This document shows positions 1 to 7,662 of a stretch of 32,458 nt of DNA, one piece after another. The stretch's first letter is position 1. The number at the start of each line of letters is the position of its first letter. Made by a program: the position numbers and the translations under genes. Source of the DNA: Candidatus Woesearchaeota archaeon (lineage in GTDB: Archaea; Nanobdellota; Nanobdellia; Woesearchaeales; UBA10216); contig JACPBY010000014.1 of the NCBI GenBank assembly GCA_016180065.1, positions 1-32,458 on the forward strand. The letters run 5' to 3'. Below the pieces are notes generated by a model that ran no database searches, was not told the DNA's origin, and saw only the letters and a program-made list of their open reading frames with translations.

Positions 1-159
1 TGTGATGGCTTGTTTGATGAGGGCTATCCGAGCCCGGGGCCTGCGTGCGATAAGGACTGCATCGGTGATGGTTTTAGCAACTGCGTGAATGGCGCTGTCA
101 GGTGCGAGAAAAATCCGGCAGTAGCTTGTTCCTGCGCCGGCGGCACAGGGTGCTCATAG
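1..159 (+). CDS. C-terminal end of a Cys-rich secreted or surface protein (5' end outside window)
   Basis: An open frame runs from base 1 to a TAG at 157-159, giving the last 52 residues of a protein that starts upstream. The fragment has eight cysteines, many glycines and short acidic loops (CDGLFDEG, CDKDCIGDGF), and ends in CSCAGGTGCS. This spacing resembles the Cys-rich repeats of the large surface protein encoded at 742-4034, so the two are probably tandem relatives; that is inference. No catalytic motif is visible. The next gene starts 10 bases after the stop, which suggests one transcription unit. Confidence 0.6.
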   Translation, partial: CDGLFDEGYPSPGPACDKDCIGDGFSNCVNGAVRCEKNPAVACSCAGGTGCS

Positions 160-169
160 GGTTGGGAAG

Positions 170-730
170 ATGCCTGACATTAACAAGCTTGACAGTTGGA
201 TAAGCGAGCAGCTGAAAAAAGGCTACACCAAACAGCAGCTTAAGGACATACTTGCCAAAAGAGGCTACCCTGCCTCAGCAGTTGAAGAGGTTGACAAAGT
301 GAAACAATCATCAGGAACAACCGCAGCGAAGAAGTACGCGAAGCCCTTGGCGCTTGTTGCTATAATAATTGTGGGGCTGATTGTGCTGTGGGCTGCTGAC
401 AGGTTTCAGCTGTTCTCATCACAGAAAGAACAGGGTTCTTCACTTACTCCAATTAAGGCAGGCGTAAACGGAAAAGCTGTGGGAACATACTCAGGAACAA
501 TAAGCAGCATCTCCGCAACCAGCATAACGCTAACAGATGGAGGCAAAAGCAAAGAGTTTAGCATTTCAGAAGAAAATCCTCCTGTATTCGTAATCCGAGG
601 CTCCACTGACCGCACAGCCAAGGTTCAGCCCAAGGTTGGTGATAAAGTGTGGTCTCTCTCAGTAACTGTGCCGCCTAAGGGAAAAGGCTATGTTGAGAGG
701 GTTATCATAGATTACCAAGCGGCAACATAG
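170..730 (+). CDS. Small membrane-anchored protein with N-terminal helical module and extracytoplasmic beta-rich domain
   Basis: 186 residues, no function recognised. Residues 1-45 form a charged helical module (SWISEQLKKGYTKQQLKDIL, then RGYPASAVEEV) of a UBA-like type that I associate with DPANN membrane proteins; this is recollection, not a search. A single hydrophobic segment lies at about 59-77 (LALVAIIIVGLIVLWA). The remaining ~100 residues are rich in Ser, Thr and Val (GTYSGTISSISATSITLTDG) and look like a small beta barrel outside the membrane. ATG 170 follows a GGGAAG motif. It sits between two Cys-rich surface-protein genes and ends 11 bases before the next start, so a role in the cell envelope is likely. 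Confidence 0.6.
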   Translation: MPDINKLDSWISEQLKKGYTKQQLKDILAKRGYPASAVEEVDKVKQSSGTTAAKKYAKPLALVAIIIVGLIVLWAADRFQLFSSQKEQGSSLTPIKAGVNGKAVGTYSGTISSISATSITLTDGGKSKEFSISEENPPVFVIRGSTDRTAKVQPKVGDKVWSLSVTVPPKGKGYVERVIIDYQAAT

Positions 731-741
731 GGTGAAGCTGA

Positions 742-951
742 ATGAATCTGATGGAAAATACAAAATTGCTGAAGCTTACGATGCTAGCCGCGTTCGTTTT
801 GCTAGCTTCGGCTTTGTTTTTTGTAACTAACTCTGAACCAGCGAGTTTAGCGATTGCAGCAGCTGTACCAAAACAAGAACGTGCACAAATCCCGCGCCGA
901 GCTGTGGTGGTAGTGCTTGCAGCGGTGATTCCTCACGAGATTGCGGGTTAG
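742..951 (+). CDS. Signal-peptide fragment of the TSP1/MopE surface protein (5' part of a frame-broken gene)
   Basis: 69 codons from ATG 742, preceded by a good GGGTGA ribosome site at 730-735. Residues 10-30 are a typical signal peptide (LLKLTMLAAFVLLASALFF). After about codon 31 (base 835) the product turns into Ala/Val/Arg-rich sequence, while the thrombospondin-like sequence continues in another frame. That frame is open from base 837 and reads TSEFSDCSSCTKTRTC, then CGGSACSGDSSRDC, into the large ORF. One extra base, for example an added A in the GAACC at 835-839, would join signal peptide and body. The downstream residues of this ORF are therefore probably not real protein. It could be a sequencing error, a mutation or a programmed shift; no slippery heptamer is evident. 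Confidence 0.55.
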   Translation: MNLMENTKLLKLTMLAAFVLLASALFFVTNSEPASLAIAAAVPKQERAQIPRRAVVVVLAAVIPHEIAG

Positions 952-3900
952 TGAACGGCGGCTGGAGCGCTAGTTGGACTACCTGCAGTGTTTCTTGCGG
1001 TGGAGGCACGCAGTACAAGTACTGCGATAACCCTGCTCCTGCCTGCGACGGCACTGATTGCGATGCTGACAACACTCTTTCACAGAACTGCAACACCCAG
1101 TCGTGCTGCGGCAACGGCGTACTCAATGGTGCGGAACAATGCGACGGCTCTGCCGGCACGCCAAGAAGCCAGGCCTGCGGCTCTGGCAATTGCGCAGGGA
1201 CGCAAACGCGCGGCTGTAATGCTGACTGTACTTGGGGTGGCTGGAGCGATTGCTCATCTTCAGGGGCTGACTGCGGCACGTGCTGCAAGTGCGACGCTGG
1301 TGGAGCCAGGACTTACGATTCCGTCCAGAGCGGCGACTGCACAGCCACGACATGCACTAATGCCTGCAACGCAGGCGGCTGTGGCACTTACATTTTGGGG
1401 GTGTTCACAGACAACAGCGTTGCCAATGCGTGCAACAACATAGACACATGCACAAGCTACGGCTGCGTCGGGGGCACAAACAACGATAATGATGCTTCAC
1501 TTGAAAGCGTGGCATGCGAGTCTGACCCTGACGGGGACAGCTATTCAGCCAGTTGCGGCGACTGCAAATATGAAATTGCCAGCATTTATCCGGGCGCCTC
1601 CGAAACTGCCTGCAACGCTGTTGATAACGACTGCGACAGCATAATGGACGAGAGCTATTCCGGAGTGGGCTGCGGCTCCGGCGCATGCGCTGGGGGGACA
1701 ACTCTGTGCAGCACCAAAAATGCAAACTGTGGAAGCAACGGCTGCAGCACTTCCTGCGGCCAAATAACCTGTTCCACAGGCAACGCTGATGTCGGCATGT
1801 GCAGCAAGTGCACAAACCCGTCTGAGCCTCCTAATGGCTGCACGCCCAATCCTGTTTCAGGCTTTGACTCGAGCCAGGACCTTCTGCCATACACTGCTTA
1901 TTTGTATGACAGCTATGACTGCCAGCCAACAGCATGCCCGGCCAATGCCTGCGGGGCTGGAGGGTGCCCTGCAACTCAGATGGGGCAGTATCCTTCCACT
2001 GTCCCAAACACCTGCGAGGGGGAAGGGCTTTGCACAAACAATGCCTGCGATGTAACATGCAATCCTGGAAGTGACGCTGACAAGATTTATCCTGGCTGCG
2101 GCAGCCTTGGCACAAGGGATTGTGACGATACGGATGCCACTGTTTATGATGGTTCATGCAGCATAAACGCGATAGCGTGGGGAGACCCGCGTGTTCTTCC
2201 AAAGGCCGGTGAGCCGTGCCCTGCTGTGATAGCAGCTACGCCAGCAGTCCAGGACCCGCCGACAAACAACTTGAACAACTGCATATGCGATGAGTCCACG
2301 CTTGGGGGCTGCGACTACGGAACTTGCACCAGGGACACTGATGGAGTGGTATGCGATAATGAGATAAGGGTCTGCAGCGTGGGGCAGAATCCGTACTGCA
2401 ATGTGGCAACCGGTGGAGACATCTGGGCGAACACGGACACTGACAAGAACTGCAACACGCCATGCAGCGGAGGAGACTGTTTACCAAAATGCACCCCGCC
2501 GGGCTGCGATACGGCATTTCGGGAAGAGTGCGAGAGGTGCGCTGGCGAGGCAGGCCCAAGCCCGTTTGTGGCAGAAACTATTTACGACTATGAGCCGTGC
2601 AGCTCTGGGATGACGAGTTGCCCGAACACGGCTTACACTGACTTTTGCAGCAGCCCTGACATGCTGGTTGACTACTACTGCTCTCCTCCCCCTGGCAATG
2701 TGGACTACATCTCAGCCAATGTTGACTGTAACATCTACGACGGCTCATGCATCGGGACCTGCTTCAGCAATGGAGGTTCTGGCAATGACGCATGTAAGGC
2801 TGCTGACTACCGCTGCAGCTCAGGGGCATGCACTTCCACGCAAATAGACCTTGATACTGCTGCAGGCTGGTGCGCCGGATGCGCAGCGCAGGGAACCAAG
2901 TGGGCTAAAACAGGAGAAACTGCTGTATTCGGGGAGTATGATACTGTCCTGTCTGACGAGTGCTGCGGCGATGATGCTGGCGAATATCCGAGGCCAAGGG
3001 AATGCTGGACAGGCTCCTGCGCTGACGATCCTATAGATGTTGTGTGCTGCAATGCACAGACAGACTGCTCATACAACGGCAAGTGCTACAGCGACATTGA
3101 CCTGGCAGTCAGCCAGGTTGGGGCTGTGCTTCAAAGCTTCTGCAGCGGCAAGCTGAGTGAGAAAGACTGCATTGGCGACAGCTCTCTTAAGGAAACCATC
3201 ACCAATTCGCCAGGCGAGATGTGCGCATGGAACCCTTCAGCCACGCCAAAATGCTCTGCAAAATCAACCAGGGGCGCTGTGGAGCTTGGCCAGTTTTCAG
3301 GCCAACTGGAGCTTCTTGGGAAGGCTGAATTGTATGCTTATAGCGACATTGACAATGACCAGCGCTTTGAGGTCTGCGATGCTGCAAGCCCTGGGAAGTG
3401 GAGGGATACTGGCGGCACAATGACTGGGTATGTGAGGAACATGAGCACGGCAAACTGCCTTGGCGCATGCACGCCTGCTGACTGCAGCAAAGGCTGCCCT
3501 GTTTCAGAAGCTGTCATAAAGGTTCTTGGCACAACACCGCCAAGGACAGCAACATCAGATGTGAATGGCGCATACGCTTTTACTGGCGTATTCTCGGGCA
3601 CTTATGACCTTGTTGCTGCCAGGACCTGGTATGACGCAAGCACCAGGCTTGACATTTTCCTTGCTGACGGCGCGACAGAGAATGTTGATTTTGTCCTCAC
3701 GCAGGGCCTGGGCGACTGTGATGATGACTGCACAAAGGTCGGCTCTAATGTTTGCGATGCATCCTGCCATGGCAAGGGGCTGTGCTGGTATTACAGTGAT
3801 GAAACAAAGGCATTATGCGACGGCACGTTTGGGATCATAGATGTTCCGGAAGGCATAGAGATTCCGCCAGGCACGCCTGCCGGAGGCAAGTACCTTGACT

Positions 3901-4034
3901 GCTGCAAGGGCAGGCCGTATGAGCCGGTCAGTGCCCAGGTGACTGTGCCTGCCCAGAATGTTGTTGTGACGAAAAAGCCTGTGCTTTACAAGGGCAAGTT
4001 CGTCAACATGGTCATGGTGGTTTACAACAAGTAA
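951..4034 (+). CDS. Large Cys-rich surface protein: thrombospondin type 1 repeats, MopE-like metal-binding motif, carboxypeptidase-regulatory-like domain
   Basis: 1027 codons from GTG 951, but homologous-looking sequence extends upstream in the same frame to base 837, so 951 is not a convincing start: there is no ribosome site and it lies inside a TSP1 repeat. In order: a TSP1 module (NGGWSASWTTCSVSCGGGTQ); a DUF4215-like CGNGVLNGAEQCDG at about 53-66; a MopE/PF11617-like motif (DPDGDSYSASCGDC, then YPGASETACNAVDNDCDS) at about 191-235; a second partial one near residue 385 (DCDDTDATVYDGSC); long Cys-rich spacers; and a carboxypeptidase-regulatory-like beta domain at about 850-918 (TATSDVNGAYAFTGVFSGTY). 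The extreme Cys content implies an oxidised, extracellular, probably calcium-binding protein. The signal peptide is in the frame-broken ORF at 742. I see no C-terminal anchor. Confidence 0.75.
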   Translation: MNGGWSASWTTCSVSCGGGTQYKYCDNPAPACDGTDCDADNTLSQNCNTQSCCGNGVLNGAEQCDGSAGTPRSQACGSGNCAGTQTRGCNADCTWGGWSDCSSSGADCGTCCKCDAGGARTYDSVQSGDCTATTCTNACNAGGCGTYILGVFTDNSVANACNNIDTCTSYGCVGGTNNDNDASLESVACESDPDGDSYSASCGDCKYEIASIYPGASETACNAVDNDCDSIMDESYSGVGCGSGACAGGTTLCSTKNANCGSNGCSTSCGQITCSTGNADVGMCSKCTNPSEPPNGCTPNPVSGFDSSQDLLPYTAYLYDSYDCQPTACPANACGAGGCPATQMGQYPSTVPNTCEGEGLCTNNACDVTCNPGSDADKIYPGCGSLGTRDCDDTDATVYDGSCSINAIAWGDPRVLPKAGEPCPAVIAATPAVQDPPTNNLNNCICDESTLGGCDYGTCTRDTDGVVCDNEIRVCSVGQNPYCNVATGGDIWANTDTDKNCNTPCSGGDCLPKCTPPGCDTAFREECERCAGEAGPSPFVAETIYDYEPCSSGMTSCPNTAYTDFCSSPDMLVDYYCSPPPGNVDYISANVDCNIYDGSCIGTCFSNGGSGNDACKAADYRCSSGACTSTQIDLDTAAGWCAGCAAQGTKWAKTGETAVFGEYDTVLSDECCGDDAGEYPRPRECWTGSCADDPIDVVCCNAQTDCSYNGKCYSDIDLAVSQVGAVLQSFCSGKLSEKDCIGDSSLKETITNSPGEMCAWNPSATPKCSAKSTRGAVELGQFSGQLELLGKAELYAYSDIDNDQRFEVCDAASPGKWRDTGGTMTGYVRNMSTANCLGACTPADCSKGCPVSEAVIKVLGTTPPRTATSDVNGAYAFTGVFSGTYDLVAARTWYDASTRLDIFLADGATENVDFVLTQGLGDCDDDCTKVGSNVCDASCHGKGLCWYYSDETKALCDGTFGIIDVPEGIEIPPGTPAGGKYLDCCKGRPYEPVSAQVTVPAQNVVVTKKPVLYKGKFVNMVMVVYNK

Positions 4035-4040
4035 TTCTGC

Positions 4041-4379
4041 TCAGCTTCTTTTTATGAGCTTGAGGATCTCCTCAGTTAACGCATCAAACGTCGTGTCATT
4101 GATTCTCGCGAATGGCTTAATTACCAGGCTCTTATCCAGCTGCATTATCTTATCTGCGCGTACTTTGCTTTTGATTGGAAGCTCTCCCTTAGTGAGGTTG
4201 CTCTGTTCTATCACGATGCTCGGAGTTCTGATGTTCAAATTGGAGGTAACTGCGCATACGATAAGGTCATTGCTCCGCTGATTGTACCAGTTGTTTGAAA
4301 TCACGATTGCAGGCCTGACTTTTTGGCCTCCCAAATCGGAAAAGGGGTATCTCACCCAGAGAATATCCTGTTGCATCAT
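4041..4379 (-). CDS. MazF/PemK-family toxin (endoribonuclease)
   Basis: 112 residues with the PemK/MazF layout: N-terminal GDIW-like QQDILWVRYPFSD, then GGQKVRPAIVISN, a core IVCAVTSNL, and a C-terminal KVRADKIMQLDKS. Family members cut mRNA in a sequence-specific way and are held inactive by the partner antitoxin. It is the second gene of a two-gene minus-strand operon. Its ATG follows the antitoxin stop by 13 bases, and a GTGAGGG ribosome site overlaps that stop. The gene converges on the surface-protein gene, leaving only 6 bases. Toxin activity itself is inferred from family and context. Confidence 0.85.
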   Translation of the reverse strand: MMQQDILWVRYPFSDLGGQKVRPAIVISNNWYNQRSNDLIVCAVTSNLNIRTPSIVIEQSNLTKGELPIKSKVRADKIMQLDKSLVIKPFARINDTTFDALTEEILKLIKRS

Positions 4380-4392
4380 CGGGTAAACGCCC

Positions 4393-4656
4393 TCACTTCT
4401 TGAAATACCTGTCCCAAACTTTGTCTTCGCTGGTCCACGCCTTTTTCATTGTTGTGAACGTTACCGCTCTCCAGAATTCATCATCATCCAAGGTTCCCAG
4501 CACTTCTGATTCTTTCTTAAGAAGAAGCTCGCCTTCTTTTTTTATCATTACAAGCGTGGTAGCGCCTTCTATCCCAAGGTCCTTTCTGATGTCTTCAGGT
4601 ATGACCAGTTGGCCGCGGTCATTCACATTCACTGTTCTCATCTTCTGATTGTTCAT
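4393..4656 (-). CDS. AbrB/MazE-type antitoxin
   Basis: 87 residues. The first ~45 form a SpoVT-AbrB swapped-hairpin DNA-binding domain (VNVNDRGQLVIPEDIRKDLG, then ATTLVMIKKEGELLLKK). The C-terminal ~40 residues are acidic and aromatic (LGTLDDDEFWRAV, WTSEDKVWDRYFKK), typical of the toxin-binding tail. The gene precedes the MazF-like toxin on the same strand. A TATA box at 4688-4697 lies about 35 bases upstream, so the transcript would have a short leader. Autoregulation by the AbrB domain is the family norm, not shown here. Confidence 0.83.
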   Translation of the reverse strand: MNNQKMRTVNVNDRGQLVIPEDIRKDLGIEGATTLVMIKKEGELLLKKESEVLGTLDDDEFWRAVTFTTMKKAWTSEDKVWDRYFKK

Positions 4657-4686
4657 AACGGTTCACTTTTTCACACTAGTTCGATT

Positions 4687-4698
4687 TTATTTAAATAG
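4687..4698 (-). promoter_or_regulatory. TATA box of the mazEF-like operon
   Basis: The minus strand reads CTATTTAAATAA, a strong archaeal TATA element. It lies 32-42 bases ahead of the antitoxin ATG at 4656, which places the transcript start near 4667. Confidence 0.55.
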
Positions 4699-4871
4699 TT
4701 TTTGTTTCTTGCAATCACTAACGCCCGCCCATAGTTACAATCTTTTTTTAATGGTTCTGTTGTTTTTTTAATAATGCTTTTATATTCTGATGACATTAGG
4801 AGTTCAACGGGCAGCGTGTTTTGGCATGCTTCTGGAAAGAGCCTCAACACCTCGACAAAGCAAAAGCATAA

Positions 4872-4923
4872 AAAGGCAAGGCATGCTGCCTTTAAAATTC
4901 TGCAGCGGCAGAATTTTGGGTTT
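4872..4923. repeat. Tandem hairpins; copy A of a recurrent hairpin element
   Basis: Two adjacent perfect inverted repeats. The first is AAAGGCA (4872-4878) with TGCCTTT (4887-4893). The second is AAAATTCTGC (4894-4903) with GCAGAATTTT (4908-4917) and a four-base loop, followed by GGGTTT (4918-4923). Read on the minus strand, the second is AAACCCAAAAT-stem-ATTTT, the same plan as copies at 4989-5026 and 20854-20882. The 4657-5028 gap (372 bases) holds no ORF I believe in; this repeat, copy B and the TA promoter are what I can identify there. Confidence 0.6.
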
Positions 4924-4988
4924 ACAGTTATGAACTGATTTTAATGTGACAAGTCGGACAATGCTGGGAGGACGGTTTGGTGTCGTAA

Positions 4989-5026
4989 AAACCCAAAATC
5001 CACCAGCCAGAGGCTGTGGGGATTTT
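4989..5026. repeat. Copy B of the AAACCCAAAAT hairpin element, abutting the glmS start codon
   Basis: AAACCC at 4989-4994 is followed by AAAATCC (4995-5001) pairing with GGATTTT (5020-5026). An inner CC/GG and AGCC/GGCT stem closes on an AGA loop, with small bulges. The hairpin ends two bases before the glmS ATG (5029), so the start codon has no ordinary ribosome site and would lie at the foot of an RNA stem. A regulatory role is inference. Confidence 0.55.
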
Positions 5027-5028
5027 GA

Positions 5029-6822
5029 ATGTGCGGCATAAGTGCATACATTGGGAAAAAAGAGGCCGTAAGCGTTGTTCTGGAAGGGCTGAAGAAGCTT
5101 GAGTACCGGGGCTATGATTCATGGGGCATTGCTGCCCTGAACGGCGAACCGGCTGCCTTTTCCGTAGTAAAGCGGGTTGGCAAGATTGGAGAAGTAAGTG
5201 GCGATTACCTTAAAAAAGCTATAAAGGGCGAAAGCCATATTGCCATTGCCCACACGCGCTGGGCAACCCATGGCGGCGTAACTGAAGAAAATACCCATCC
5301 GCACCTTGACTGTTCAGGCAAGATAGCGGTCGTGCATAATGGCATAGTTGACAACTACCAGGAGCTGAAGCAGGAGCTGCTTGAACGAGGCCATAAATTC
5401 TCTTCGCAGACTGACACAGAGATTATACCCCACATTATTGAAGGCCTGATTGGTGAGGGGTTGGAGTTTGCCGCTGCGGTAAGGGAGGCTGCCGGCAGGC
5501 TGAAGGGACGGTCTGCCTTTGTTGCGGTTTTTGCTGCAACCGGCCAGCTTGCGGCTGCGAGAAAAGGCACGCCGCTCATTCTGGGGGTGCACGAGGACAA
5601 CAGCGACGAGCTCTTCATAGCATCAGATGTTACGGCTTTTCTTGAGCATACCAACAAGGTCATGTATCTTGATGATGGCGAGATGGTCCTGCTTAATGGC
5701 AGGGCCATGTTCTTCAGCCTGGAAACAGGCAAGGAGGTCTGGAAAAGGGTCGTTGAGATACACTGGCATGCTGGAGCCATAGAAAAGGAGGGCTACGACC
5801 ACTTCCTTATCAAGGAGATAATGGAGCAGAAGGATACATTGTTCAGGGCAATAAACCAGGATGACGCAAAGATAACCACTGTAGCCGAGTCTGTCAAGAA
5901 TGCCTTTGGCACTTTTTTTGTTGGCTGCGGCACGGCAGGCAAGGTATGCATGACTGGCGAATACCTTTTCTCAAAGATAGCGGAAAGGCATGTTAATTCT
6001 GTTGTTGCGTCGGAATTCGCAAATTACCAGCACTACCTCACGCCAAAATCGCTTATGATAGCGATTTCGCAGAGCGGCGAGACAGCTGACGTGCTGGAAG
6101 CCATAGAGGTTGCGAAGTCCAGGCAGGTAAAGGTCATATCGCTGCTGAATGTTTTCGGCTCGACAATGATGAGGAAAAGCGACGACTTCTTCATGGTGAA
6201 TGCAGGGGCTGAAAGGGCCGTGGTCAGCACCAAGGCAACAACAGCCCAGCTGGCAGTGCTGACATTGCTTGCATACGCAACAGCCGGGAAGCTTCAGGAT
6301 GGAAAGCTGCTGCTCATGGATGCTGCAGGCTCTGTCAATGACATGCTCAACCCAAGGTATGAGGAGCACATAAAAAAGCTTGCGAGGCTGCTGATAAACA
6401 AGCAGAACATCTTCGTAATCGGCCGCGGCCTTAATTACCCGATGGCGCTTGAGGCCTCGATAAAGCTTCAGGAAACGTGCTACATACACTCCCAGGGCTT
6501 CGCGGCTGGCGAGCTGAAACACGGCCCCCTGGCGCTTATTGAAGAGGGAACGCCATGCATCGCCTTTGTTGCCAATGATGAAACTAAGGCTGACATGGTA
6601 AGCAATGTGATGGAGGTCAAAGCGAGGGGGGGCTACATAATCGGCATTGCTCCAGAGAACAATGAGGTGTTTGACTACTGGCTTAAGGTTCCGGATGCCG
6701 GCGATGCAAGCCCAATCGTGAACATCATACCGATACAGATTCTGGCTTACCATATAGCTGTCCTGCGGGGCTTGAACCCTGACTTTCCCAGGAACCTGGC
6801 AAAATCGGTTACTGTGAAGTGA
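5029..6822 (+). CDS. glmS: Glutamine--fructose-6-phosphate aminotransferase (isomerizing)
   Basis: 597 residues, the usual length. It makes glucosamine-6-phosphate from fructose-6-phosphate and glutamine, the committed step to UDP-GlcNAc. The N-terminus is MCGISAYIG, with the Ntn nucleophile Cys2 exposed after Met removal. The glutaminase domain shows YRGYDSWGIA, HTRWATHGG, HNGIVDNY and SQTDTE. Two SIS sugar-isomerase domains follow: SQSGETAD near residue 347 and GELKHGPLALIEEGTP near 495. The C-terminus PRNLAKSVTVK matches the conserved end of the family. It is the first gene of the amino-sugar cluster. The start is fixed by the required MCG; immediately upstream is a hairpin element (4989-5026) rather than a ribosome site. 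Confidence 0.96.
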   Translation: MCGISAYIGKKEAVSVVLEGLKKLEYRGYDSWGIAALNGEPAAFSVVKRVGKIGEVSGDYLKKAIKGESHIAIAHTRWATHGGVTEENTHPHLDCSGKIAVVHNGIVDNYQELKQELLERGHKFSSQTDTEIIPHIIEGLIGEGLEFAAAVREAAGRLKGRSAFVAVFAATGQLAAARKGTPLILGVHEDNSDELFIASDVTAFLEHTNKVMYLDDGEMVLLNGRAMFFSLETGKEVWKRVVEIHWHAGAIEKEGYDHFLIKEIMEQKDTLFRAINQDDAKITTVAESVKNAFGTFFVGCGTAGKVCMTGEYLFSKIAERHVNSVVASEFANYQHYLTPKSLMIAISQSGETADVLEAIEVAKSRQVKVISLLNVFGSTMMRKSDDFFMVNAGAERAVVSTKATTAQLAVLTLLAYATAGKLQDGKLLLMDAAGSVNDMLNPRYEEHIKKLARLLINKQNIFVIGRGLNYPMALEASIKLQETCYIHSQGFAAGELKHGPLALIEEGTPCIAFVANDETKADMVSNVMEVKARGGYIIGIAPENNEVFDYWLKVPDAGDASPIVNIIPIQILAYHIAVLRGLNPDFPRNLAKSVTVK

Positions 6823-6823
6823 A

Positions 6824-6870
6824 GCTTAAATAGCGGCAGTGAGGGAATCCGGCTTATGAGCCTTACCGGA
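6824..6870 (+). promoter_or_regulatory. TATA-like box and hairpin in the glmS-transaldolase gap
   Basis: GCTTAAATAG at 6824-6833 is a TATA-like element just after the glmS stop. It is followed by a hairpin TCCGG (6848-6852) / CCGGA (6866-6870). The 182-base gap could therefore start a small RNA or a long leader. A second AT-rich box (CAATAAAAAC, about 6948-6957) is better placed for the transaldolase, and GGGGG at 6993-6997 would serve as its ribosome site. Confidence 0.3.
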
Positions 6871-7004
6871 AGTCCGCCATGATGGTGTCCTCTGCAACGC
6901 TGCTGGAGTGCCCTTGCCACGTCAATAATAAAGGCTGTTGAGCGAAAACAATAAAAACAACTGCGATGGCAGCTTAACACTAGCAAGATAATGGGGGTAG
7001 AAAA

Positions 7005-7661
7005 ATGGAAATCTTCATAGACACTGCAAACATTGATGAGATAAGGAAGGCGAATGACTGGGGCGTTATTGACGGCGTTACAACAAACCCGAGCCTTGTT
7101 GCAAAGGAAAAGGGCAAGGATTTCAAAACGATTGTGAAAGAAATCTGCGAGATTGTGCATGGTGACGTTTCTGCCGAGGTTGTAGCCACGGATTATGAGG
7201 GAATGCTGCACGAGGCAAGGGTGCTTGCAAAAGTCCATAAGAATGTGGTTGTCAAGATACCTTTGACTCCTGATGGATTAAAGGCGGTTAAGGCGCTTGC
7301 AAAGGAGGGTGTAAGGGCTAATGTGACACTGTGCTTTTCCGCAAACCAGGCGCTTCTTGCTGCAAAGGCCGGGGCGTACATCATAAGCCCGTTTGTCGGA
7401 AGGCTGGATGACATAGGCCAGGATGGGGTGCAGCTTGTGGAAGAGATACTGCAGATTTACGACAACTATGAGTTCAAGACAAAAGTCCTCTTTGCAAGCG
7501 TGAGGCATCCTGACCATGTGAAGCAGGCAGCGCTGATTGGGGCGGACATAGCAACTTGCCCGTTCAAGGTTATTGAGCAGCTTTACAGGCATCCAATGTC
7601 TGATTCAGGTTTAAAGCAGTTCCTTGACGACTGGGCAAAGCTCGGGCAGCAGATAAAGTAA
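7005..7661 (+). CDS. Small-type transaldolase / fructose-6-phosphate aldolase family
   Basis: 218 residues, the normal length of the short TalC/FSA class. Motifs: [13 protein letters not shown] at the start, [13 protein letters not shown], the Schiff-base lysine in [39 protein letters not shown] and [15 protein letters not shown]. It interconverts sugar phosphates through a lysine Schiff base; transaldolase and fructose-6-P aldolase cannot be told apart by eye. Placed after glmS, it could supply fructose-6-phosphate. The ATG follows a GGGGG motif by seven bases, and the next gene begins one base after its stop. Confidence 0.9.
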   Translation: MEIFIDTANIDEIRKANDWGVIDGVTTNPSLVAKEKGKDFKTIVKEICEIVHGDVSAEVVATDYEGMLHEARVLAKVHKNVVVKIPLTPDGLKAVKALAKEGVRANVTLCFSANQALLAAKAGAYIISPFVGRLDDIGQDGVQLVEEILQIYDNYEFKTKVLFASVRHPDHVKQAALIGADIATCPFKVIEQLYRHPMSDSGLKQFLDDWAKLGQQIK

Positions 7662-7662
7662 A

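Noticed and set aside
951..953. GTG 951 as the true start of the large Cys-rich protein
   Set aside because: The same frame already encodes TSP1-like sequence from base 837, and no ribosome site precedes the GTG.
827..1288. Minus-strand Gln/Pro/Leu-rich ORF
   Set aside because: Composition is that expected from the complement of Cys-rich coding sequence.
4930..5028. glmS ribozyme/riboswitch upstream of glmS
   Set aside because: The class is bacterial and its conserved core is not visible; only a simple hairpin is present.
5971..6753. Minus-strand ORF of 260 codons inside glmS
   Set aside because: Antisense shadow of the second half of glmS; no recognisable protein character.
6854..6940. 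C/D box RNA in the gap after glmS
   Set aside because: ATGATGG resembles a C box, but no CTGA D box occurs at a suitable distance.
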